Part shown: positions 1 through 5,108 of the stretch, in pieces | How positions within the stretch are numbered: the first letter of the stretch is position 1 | Layout: every line of letters starts with the position of its first letter | NCBI GenBank assembly: GCA_946887155.1 | Contig: CAMPKM010000050.1 | Location: forward strand, 1-12,090 | Reading direction: 5' to 3' | Source: an uncultured Gemmatimonadota bacterium | GTDB taxonomy: Bacteria; Gemmatimonadota; Gemmatimonadetes; Gemmatimonadales; Gemmatimonadaceae | DNA: 12,090 nt | Position numbers and translations under genes: made by a program | Notes under the pieces: generated by a model | The model's database searches: none | Seen by the model: the letters and a program-made list of their open reading frames with translations, nothing else | What the model was told of the DNA's origin: nothing

Positions 1-609
1 GTACAGGCCGGCCCAGAAGTCGGGGGGACCGTCGCTCGGTTCGACGCGATTCGTTTGTGGCTTCACACCTCGCTTCACGTACGCCGCGATCGCCCGGATC
101 TCGACGTCAGGCATGTGGCGGAATGCGACCCACGGCATGGGGGGCGCGAGATACTTGGGCGCTTCCGGGAAATTTCCCTGCCCCGGCGTGGAGGAGGTAA
201 TGTCGACGTCCGGCGTCTCTCCGGGCCGGAGGCCGTAGCGGAGTGCATTGAAGATCTGGCGCTCGGTAAACCGGCCAGTTCCCGTCTCATTGTCAGGCGT
301 CAGGTTGCGCGGCCGCGTCAACATCACCCCGCCAGGCGTTGGCACCTTGGCCGGCCAGAACAAGGTGTCCTCTGTGCCTTCCCTGAAGCCCATGAGCCAC
401 ATCGGTGCGGCAGGGTTGTCGCCGCCGCCATGGCAGTCGCCGCAGCCGTGGCTGATCACAAGCGTGCGACCGAACTGAATGGTGTCCATCGCGGTTGCGA
501 GCATCGGTCCGCCGCCATTTCCCGAGGCCTCCACATCCGATGCCGCCATCTGGCAGCCTAACGCCAGCGTTACCGCGAACAGCGCCGGAACTGCAGCGTG
601 TCGCTTCAT
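1..609 (-). CDS. Mono-haem cytochrome c lipoprotein, C-terminus cut by the window edge
   Basis: Reading from ATG at 609 gives 203 codons without a stop down to base 1, so the gene continues outside the window. The N-terminus is a lipoprotein signal (MKRHAAVPALFAVTLALGC, lipobox LALGC, Cys19), so the protein is probably membrane-anchored on the periplasmic side. One haem-binding CxxCH motif (CGDCH) lies at residues 56-60, preceded by SHG. Near the end, PPMPWVAFRHMPDVEIRAIAAYVK resembles the C-terminal helix of class I cytochromes c; Met158 or Met166 is the likely sixth iron ligand. A Shine-Dalgarno sequence (GAGGA) sits just before the ATG, and the start is 13 nt after the multicopper oxidase stop, so the two are probably cotranscribed. 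Expected role: single-electron carrier, perhaps partner of the oxidase (inference). A TTA leucine codon lies in a CGTTAGGC heptamer context. Confidence 0.9.
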   Translation of the reverse strand, partial: MKRHAAVPALFAVTLALGCQMAASDVEASGNGGGPMLATAMDTIQFGRTLVISHGCGDCHGGGDNPAAPMWLMGFREGTEDTLFWPAKVPTPGGVMLTRPRNLTPDNETGTGRFTERQIFNALRYGLRPGETPDVDITSSTPGQGNFPEAPKYLAPPMPWVAFRHMPDVEIRAIAAYVKRGVKPQTNRVEPSDGPPDFWAGLY

Positions 610-622
610 CGTATCCTCGCGT

Positions 623-2062
623 TCAAGGTTTGACTTCGAGTATCCCCATCATGCCCTGGTCCTCGTGATTGAGGATGTGGCAGTGAAACATCCACTTGCC
701 GGCAAAGTCATCGAACCGGACGATGAACTTCACCGTCGACTGCTTCGGCACGTTGACGGCATCCTTCCAGCTGCGGAACGGCTCGGGTCTCCCGCCACGC
801 TCGATGACCTGGAACTGGAATCCGTGCAGGTGAAATGGATGATCCATCCCGACGAGGTTCTCCACCGTCCAGATCTCGGTGGTGCCGAGCCGTGTCGTGT
901 AGTCGACCCGCGACATGTCGAAGTGCCGGTTGTTGATCATCCCCTGCGTAAACGTCACCGTCCTCCGTGCGGTGGCGGTCGCGGTATCCAGCGGCGTTAT
1001 GCGCCGCAACGTGGCGGGAATGCTGACCGGCGGGGCCGGAGCGCCGCCGACCCGCAGCGACAACAGGTCACGCGACCGGTTCCAGTCTTTCGGGCGCGTC
1101 TGCGGGATGTATCGGTTATAGGCCAGCGATTGCAGCGAGCTGCGACTTCCCGGCGCGCCCGAGCCACGCACGAGCAACTCGGCGCGCTCGGAATTGGCGA
1201 GCAGCAGTTCCGATACCTCGACCGGTTTCTCGAACAGGCCGCCGCCGGTGCCGACGTACAGGAACGTCTGGCCGGGAATCGCGAGCCGGTAGACACGGGC
1301 CGCGGACGCGTTGATCACACGCCACCGCTGTACTTCTCCCGGGCGGATGGAGATCGACGGCAACACCTGCCCGTTCACGAACAGGACGTCGCCTTCCCGT
1401 CCGTTTTCCTCATCGATCCGGCCGGCCGCCGAGCGGGGATCGGGAAGGTCGATCGACCCGTCTGCCGCAAACCGGTTGTCGGTGAGCACGAGCAGTCGCT
1501 CGGTCAGGGACTTCGGCAGGGGATCAGCAGGGTCGCGGACGATGATCGCGCCGACGAGTCCTTTTGCAACCTGATAACCCGTCCGGTGATGCAGGTGCGG
1601 GTGATACCAGTACGTGCCGGCGCTGCCCTTGGCGAGCGTGAACGTGTAGTCGCGACGGCCGCCGGCGGGCACCGGATCGAACGGACTACCGTCCTGACCC
1701 GCCGGCAGGTGAATCCCGTGCCAGTGCACCGTGGTCGGTTCGGGCAGGTCGTTGCGGAAGTGAATAATGACGCGATCGCCTTCGTTGGCCTCGAGCGTCG
1801 GTCCGGGGACAGAGCCGTTATACGCCATGACCTCGGTCGTCGTCCCGGGCTTCAGCGTAAGGCGCGCGACAGCCGCGGTGATCGTGACTTCAACGGTGCC
1901 GCGTGCCGTCGAGCCATTCCGCAACACCGGTGGGAGCGAAAGTTCGGCGGCTGATGCGGGTGCAGCGGCACCGGCGTGCCACCCGTTGAACGTCAGAGCG
2001 CCAAGGAGCGTGACGTTTCGAACGACCTGTCCCGCACCATGCGGGCCCCGAAATGTGCGCAA
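623..2062 (-). CDS. Secreted multicopper oxidase (laccase/CueO-like)
   Basis: The 479-aa product has all four copper-binding signatures of three-domain multicopper oxidases: HWHG at 113-116, HPHLHH at 154-159, HPFHLHG at 408-414, and HCHILNHEDQGM at 460-471, with Cys461, His466 and Met471 as the expected type 1 site ligands. Such enzymes oxidise metal ions or phenols and reduce O2 to water. The N-terminal ~40 residues form a hydrophobic export signal ending APASAAE; there is no clear twin-arginine motif. No methionine-rich segment of the CueO kind is visible, so cuprous oxidase activity is not assured. The start is TTG, chosen because a stop codon lies five codons upstream, AGGA sits 5 nt before it, and the next in-frame ATG is far inside the protein. 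The cytochrome c gene follows after 13 nt. Family is certain; substrate is not. Confidence 0.95.
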   Translation of the reverse strand: MRTFRGPHGAGQVVRNVTLLGALTFNGWHAGAAAPASAAELSLPPVLRNGSTARGTVEVTITAAVARLTLKPGTTTEVMAYNGSVPGPTLEANEGDRVIIHFRNDLPEPTTVHWHGIHLPAGQDGSPFDPVPAGGRRDYTFTLAKGSAGTYWYHPHLHHRTGYQVAKGLVGAIIVRDPADPLPKSLTERLLVLTDNRFAADGSIDLPDPRSAAGRIDEENGREGDVLFVNGQVLPSISIRPGEVQRWRVINASAARVYRLAIPGQTFLYVGTGGGLFEKPVEVSELLLANSERAELLVRGSGAPGSRSSLQSLAYNRYIPQTRPKDWNRSRDLLSLRVGGAPAPPVSIPATLRRITPLDTATATARRTVTFTQGMINNRHFDMSRVDYTTRLGTTEIWTVENLVGMDHPFHLHGFQFQVIERGGRPEPFRSWKDAVNVPKQSTVKFIVRFDDFAGKWMFHCHILNHEDQGMMGILEVKP

Positions 2063-2066
2063 CGAG

Positions 2067-2080
2067 ATCCTGGTCAGGAT
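2067..2080. promoter_or_regulatory. Palindrome over the ribosome binding site of the oxidase gene
   Basis: ATCCTG-GT-CAGGAT is a perfect inverted repeat with 6-bp arms. On the minus strand it contains the AGGA Shine-Dalgarno sequence of the TTG-started oxidase gene. It could be a small operator or a weak structure that occludes the binding site; it is short enough to be chance. Confidence 0.3.
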
Positions 2081-2179
2081 TTGATTTTCGTGCGCGACGA
2101 ATTTCGCAGCGTCTGGTCCGAATCGCCAGTGGAAATGAGCGCTTCTGGAGTCGGAATTTGATCCCGACGTCCCGCCTGG

Positions 2180-2213
2180 AAAAAGAAAAACCCGGGAGGC
2201 GAACCTCCCGGGT
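2180..2213 (-). terminator. Strong intrinsic terminator with UUCG tetraloop
   Basis: On the minus strand ACCCGGGAGG pairs perfectly with CCTCCCGGGT (10 bp) around a TTCG tetraloop, followed directly by TTTTTCTTTTT. It starts 17 nt after the stop of the 161-aa gene (2231). This textbook rho-independent terminator should end that transcript, so the oxidase gene at 2062 needs its own promoter in about 2063-2179 or depends on read-through. Confidence 0.93.
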
Positions 2214-2230
2214 CAATCGTGTTCGGCCGA

Positions 2231-2716
2231 TCAGCCTTTCTTGTAGGTCTGCGTGTTCGTCATCTGTTCGCCACCGCGACCCGGGCCGGTCGTGGTCACG
2301 ACCAGCTGACCCGATTCGTCGAGTGCCAGCGTCTGCGTGCGCGTGACGGTGTTCTCGCCCATGGCAAGCGTGGTGCTGATCACGAGCTTGGCGCCATCCC
2401 AACTCGCCTTCGAAACCTGCTCGGTCTGACCGCCGCGGCCCATGACCATGTTCTTGCTGTCGGAGCCGTCGAGATTGTAGACCAACTTGACCTCACCATT
2501 CTGCGTCGTGCGCGTGATGGTGAGAGTCTTGGCGTCCTGGGTCACCGTTGCTGCCTGGCCGAGGAGTGCTCCGCCACGACCGCCACCGCGACCGCCGGTC
2601 GCGTTAGGATCCGGGACAAGCGTCCACGAACCAGCAAAACTTGGCTGCTGCGCCATCGCGGTCGTGGCCGCGAGGACAAGAGAGAGTGCGCCTACGACCA
2701 AAGCGTTCCGTCGCAT
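2231..2716 (-). CDS. Secreted small protein with RGG repeats, unknown function
   Basis: 161 aa. A typical Sec signal peptide (MRRNALVVGALSLVLAATT, cleavage after AMA at 20-22) leads to a mature domain starting QQPSFAGSWTLVPDP. The F-x-G-x-W opening, followed by alternating beta-strand-like segments (TLTITRT, VKLVYNLDGS, KLVISTT, TLALDESGQLVVTT) and ending YKKG, matches a recurrent family of small exported proteins in Acidobacteria-like and Gemmatimonas-like bacteria, probably a lipocalin-like beta fold. Gly/Arg patches occur at 41-49 (GGRGGGRGG), 93-96 (GRGG) and 146-149 (GRGG). No catalytic motif is visible. AGGAG lies 10 nt upstream of the ATG. It stands alone: a terminator follows and a divergent gene lies upstream. 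Function unknown. Confidence 0.85.
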   Translation of the reverse strand: MRRNALVVGALSLVLAATTAMAQQPSFAGSWTLVPDPNATGGRGGGRGGALLGQAATVTQDAKTLTITRTTQNGEVKLVYNLDGSDSKNMVMGRGGQTEQVSKASWDGAKLVISTTLAMGENTVTRTQTLALDESGQLVVTTTGPGRGGEQMTNTQTYKKG

Positions 2717-2770
2717 AAAGTGTCTGCTCCTGGGAGCGAAAGGGTGTAACTGGTACCCGAAATCTCACAG

Positions 2771-2787
2771 GGCGCTTGAAAAGCGCC
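2771..2787. promoter_or_regulatory. Perfect 7-bp stem-loop in the divergent intergenic region
   Basis: GGCGCTT-GAA-AAGCGCC is a perfect inverted repeat about 55 bp upstream of the 161-aa gene. No T-run follows on either strand, so it is not an intrinsic terminator. It could be an operator or part of a 5' leader; nothing ties it to a known regulator. Confidence 0.35.
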
Positions 2788-2792
2788 AGAGA

Positions 2793-2816
2793 GGGGGGGC
2801 TGGCAGGGCAGGCAGG
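2793..2816 (+). other. G-rich tract, possible two-tier G-quadruplex
   Basis: A run of seven G is followed within 24 nt by GG, GGG, GG and GG blocks separated by two-base CT or CA linkers. This spacing could form a two-layer G-quadruplex in the plus strand or its transcript. It lies between two divergent genes. Only the base pattern supports this. Confidence 0.3.
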
Positions 2817-2835
2817 TACATCCACGAGAGCCGTT

Positions 2836-2863
2836 CGTTCCCGGCGAAGGGAGCGCCGTTTTT
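2836..2863 (+). terminator. Terminator-like hairpin in the leader of the GGMGHHW lipoprotein gene
   Basis: CGTTCCC-GGCGAA-GGGAGCG forms a 7-bp stem with one G-U pair, followed by CCG and five T. It lies 113 nt upstream of the lipoprotein start and no plus-strand gene precedes it, so it could be an attenuator if transcription starts further upstream. A second stem (GATGGA 2866-2871 with TCCATC 2891-2896) and a CCTCC/GGAGG pairing (2896-2900 with 2915-2919) follow, suggesting a structured leader. The stem is short and the T-run is 3 nt away. Confidence 0.35.
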
Positions 2864-2975
2864 CCGATGGATCACCCGAGCCGGCTGACGTCCATCCTCC
2901 CGTCCGCTTGCCAAGGAGGCTTCGTTCGAATTGCTTCACGCGCGGGCGATTTCACGTTTCGAACAAGGGAGCGGT

Positions 2976-3539
2976 ATGCCACAGGTCAGAAATTTCCGCC
3001 GGACGTTCGCGGGAGGCCTTGTCATTGGTCTTTCGCTTTCGGCATGTAACGCCGACGGCGGCACCGAGCCGGTTGCGGTACTCAACCAGCACGACCATCA
3101 CGCGCTCGCCGCCAGGTCACCCATCGGGGGCGCTGGCGAAGCCCTGCTGAAGGAAGTCCACTCAGTCTCGGCGCGTTTCCATTCCACGGAGCAGGCGGAG
3201 AAGGCCGGCTATGCAGCCGATCCATTCTGTGTCGAGGACCCGACACTGGGCGGAATGGGCCACCACTGGTTGAAGATGGGCAACGTCGACCCGGTGTTCG
3301 ATGCGCTCAATCCTGAAGTGATCCTGTACGCGCCGGACAAGCACGGCAAGCTGAAGATGGTGGCCGTCGAGTACATCGTGATCGATGCTGGTCAGGCGGC
3401 ACCGACGTTTGACGGGCAGCCGTTTGATGTCGGTGGCACGCCCGTTCCGGCGCCGCACTGGAGCCTGCACGTCTGGCTCGGAAAGACGAATCCGGCGGGA
3501 CTGTTCGCGCCGTTCAATCCTGACGTCGACTGTCCGTAA
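2976..3539 (+). CDS. Lipoprotein of unknown function with GGMGHHW motif
   Basis: 187 aa from ATG 2976, preceded by AAGGGAG 4 nt upstream. The start is chosen because it gives a compact lipoprotein signal (RNFRR, hydrophobic core, lipobox LSAC, Cys24). An in-frame TTG at 2931 has AAGGAGG 11 nt upstream but would add 15 residues, including an acidic one, ahead of the signal. The mature protein is His-rich near its start (HDHH at 39-42), has CVEDPTLGGMGHHWLK at 85-100, then DALNPEVILYAP, a KLKMVAVEYIV strand, and a C-terminal HWSLHVWLGKTNPAGLFAPF segment ending NPDVDCP. I recognise this as a recurrent uncharacterised family (GMGHH/W, PEVLLY, VAVEY, LHVW, NPxGLFA); Cys85 and Cys186 could form a disulfide. 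The histidines suggest metal binding, and copper enzymes are nearby, but that link is inference. Confidence 0.85.
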   Translation: MPQVRNFRRTFAGGLVIGLSLSACNADGGTEPVAVLNQHDHHALAARSPIGGAGEALLKEVHSVSARFHSTEQAEKAGYAADPFCVEDPTLGGMGHHWLKMGNVDPVFDALNPEVILYAPDKHGKLKMVAVEYIVIDAGQAAPTFDGQPFDVGGTPVPAPHWSLHVWLGKTNPAGLFAPFNPDVDCP

Positions 3540-3550
3540 CGAGGCCTGAG

Positions 3551-3587
3551 TCCCCCGGTGCCACACATGAGTGCTGGCGCCGGGGGG
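3551..3587. terminator. GC-rich hairpin between convergent genes
   Basis: CCCCCGGTGCC (3552-3562) pairs with GGCGCCGGGGG (3576-3586) over 11 bp with one T-G pair and a 13-nt loop. It fills most of the 57-bp gap between the ends of the lipoprotein gene (3539) and the propeller gene (3597), where a two-way terminator is expected. Neither side has a T-run, so it may act with Rho or only as a 3'-end stabiliser. Confidence 0.6.
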
Positions 3588-3596
3588 AGAAGTTCT

Positions 3597-4814
3597 CTAT
3601 CGACGTTCGACCCGGAAGATGCGAACCAGCGGGCGGCCATCTTCGCCTTCGATCGCCACGGCGATTTCCTCACTGGCAAACGCCGCCGGACGGTACGGAC
3701 TCCTGAGCCAACTTGCGGCCGGCACGGTGATCGCGTCCAACCAGCGTCCGTCACGGTCGAACAGGTCGAGTTGAACGACGCTCGTATCCCGGGTTCCGAC
3801 CTGCACCCAGGTTCTCGCCGCCCGATCTACCCACACGCCCTCGAACGCCGGCCGCGCATCGGGAATAAGTGACGGATCGAATCCCGCGCGGATCGTGGAC
3901 TTCGAGATTTCCTGTTCGTTGTCCCGGAACACCTCCTCCACCCGCCGCTCGGCAATCCTCGACTTCTCGTCTGCGGAGATCGGGATCGACGTCCGGATTC
4001 GCCCGAACACGGCGGTGGAATCCAGCCCGGTGGTCGTTCGGACAAGGGAGTAATCGGACGAGAACGCCGTCAGGAAGGACCCGCCCGGGTCGACGACATG
4101 AAATGCGCGCGGCTGATACGGAACGAGCAGCGTCATGAATACCTGGTTGCCCCTGCGCAGGACCCATTGTGGTGTCGACGCCTTCCTGCTGCCAGAAGGG
4201 ATGCGGACCGTATCGGCGGCCGTACCGCTGGCCTGGAACCGCACGAAGGCCTGCACGTTAGGCAGCGTGGAGTCCGGCTGCGTCATCATGCGAACCGCCG
4301 CGCGGTTCGATGCGTCGATGCCGATCGACCCGAAGTAGCAGCAGGCGGTGCGCCGCTCGGTGAGCATCTGCCCGGTGCGCCAGTTGAATGAGGTGGCCCG
4401 GCCGATGGCCGGATCCTGGGCGATCAGGGTATCGCCGGCGACGGCAATGTACGGCTCGCGAAATTCGCCCGGTCCTTCGCCTTCGCGTCCGAGCAACCGG
4501 ATCAGTTGCCCGTTCCGGTCGAACACCTTGATGACGGTCGGGTTGGCGTCCGACACGAACAGCGTACCGTCGTCGGCGAGCGCGATGTCGCGGGGGTTGC
4601 CCAGCTCCGCGGAATCCAGTTCCGGTGGCTGGATGTTACGCGCCACGGCCAGGTGCCAGCGACCGGAGTCGGCCGGACTGCTGGCGATGATTCGCGGGAT
4701 TCCGCCGGGAAGCGTGTCGACCCGGGCACCGGCACCGGCGTTTCCATTCTCCTCGCCGGCGCACGCGTTCAGGACGATCGCCACTGCGAAAGAAAAGTGT
4801 CTCAGGAGTCGCAT
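3597..4814 (-). CDS. 6-bladed beta-propeller (NHL-like) lipoprotein
   Basis: 405 aa from ATG 4814. That start has AGGAG 4 nt upstream and gives a lipoprotein signal (MRLLRHFSFAVAIVLNAC, lipobox LNAC, Cys18). An in-frame ATG at 4832 would add six residues (MCLRRT). After a low-complexity linker, residues ~71-118 form a clear NHL-type blade: LGNPRDIALADDGTLFVSD followed by IKVFDRNGQLIRLLGREGEGPGEF. Further blades follow to a C-terminal RPLVRIFRVERR. Such propellers are usually non-enzymatic binding platforms at the cell surface or periplasm. A Cys-Cys pair is at 158-159. The gene lies 46 nt after the YbdD-like gene in the same direction. Its start codon is in the loop of a 12-bp perfect hairpin followed by a T-rich run, which suggests control at initiation. 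Ligand unknown. Confidence 0.85.
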   Translation of the reverse strand: MRLLRHFSFAVAIVLNACAGEENGNAGAGARVDTLPGGIPRIIASSPADSGRWHLAVARNIQPPELDSAELGNPRDIALADDGTLFVSDANPTVIKVFDRNGQLIRLLGREGEGPGEFREPYIAVAGDTLIAQDPAIGRATSFNWRTGQMLTERRTACCYFGSIGIDASNRAAVRMMTQPDSTLPNVQAFVRFQASGTAADTVRIPSGSRKASTPQWVLRRGNQVFMTLLVPYQPRAFHVVDPGGSFLTAFSSDYSLVRTTTGLDSTAVFGRIRTSIPISADEKSRIAERRVEEVFRDNEQEISKSTIRAGFDPSLIPDARPAFEGVWVDRAARTWVQVGTRDTSVVQLDLFDRDGRWLDAITVPAASWLRSPYRPAAFASEEIAVAIEGEDGRPLVRIFRVERR

Positions 4815-4830
4815 GGTTCTCCTGAGACAC
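4797..4830 (-). promoter_or_regulatory. 12-bp hairpin holding the ribosome site and start codon, with T-run
   Basis: On the minus strand GTGTCTCAGGAG pairs perfectly with CTCCTGAGACAC around the 10-nt loop AACCATGCGA. The upstream arm contains the Shine-Dalgarno AGGAG and the loop contains the ATG of the propeller gene. TTTTCTTT follows the stem at once, so the element also has the form of an intrinsic terminator for transcripts coming from the peptidase and YbdD-like genes. The downstream arm and T-run encode the start of the signal peptide. It may be a terminator/translation switch, or a DNA operator. Confidence 0.75.
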
Positions 4831-4860
4831 ATGAGTGGCACGGGCCGTTTGGTTCCGGGG

Positions 4861-5085
4861 CTAGCAGCAGCGATTGCCCGGCTGGTTGTACCGCGCATCC
4901 ATCCGGTTCTTCGCGAATTCCTCGCGCGACATCAGCGGCTGGTCAGGGTGGCAAGTCCTCGCGTGCTGGACATAACGATCGTAATCGGGCACGCCGATGA
5001 TCGTCCTCATCACGTTGCCGATCTTGCGCACCTGGTCAGCGAGGCTGAAGTGCGACGCGTCGAGTGGAGGGCCATTGGACTTCAT
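4861..5085 (-). CDS. YbdD/YjiX family small protein (DUF466)
   Basis: 74 aa. The core RTIIGVPDYDRYVQHARTCH, then HPDQPLMSREEF and the end DARYNQPGNRCC, matches the YbdD/YjiX family (about 65-70 aa in enterobacteria: IGxPDYDxYVxHMRxxHPDQ...EFFxERQDARY...RCC). In E. coli ybdD and yjiX lie beside cstA and btsT (yjiY), carbon-starvation/pyruvate transporters, and are linked to their function. Here no CstA/BtsT gene is in the window; the neighbours are a secreted S9 peptidase (stop 23 nt upstream) and a beta-propeller lipoprotein downstream. The N-terminal ~15 residues are less conserved. The ATG at 5085 has no good Shine-Dalgarno, so translation may be coupled to the peptidase gene. There is no signal peptide, so it is probably cytoplasmic. 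Confidence 0.9.
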   Translation of the reverse strand: MKSNGPPLDASHFSLADQVRKIGNVMRTIIGVPDYDRYVQHARTCHPDQPLMSREEFAKNRMDARYNQPGNRCC

Positions 5086-5108
5086 GAGCGTGGGGCCTGG
5101 GTGATGGA

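Noticed and set aside
479..1954. Long plus-strand open frame (491 codons) opposite the multicopper oxidase
   Set aside because: The opposite strand encodes a protein with all multicopper oxidase copper motifs; the plus-strand product is Arg/Pro-rich with no family pattern, a typical shadow frame in GC-rich DNA.
4815..4898. 28-residue N-terminal extension of the propeller lipoprotein
   Set aside because: It would overlap the end of the YbdD-like gene, and the start at 4814 has AGGAG at good spacing and begins a compact lipoprotein signal.
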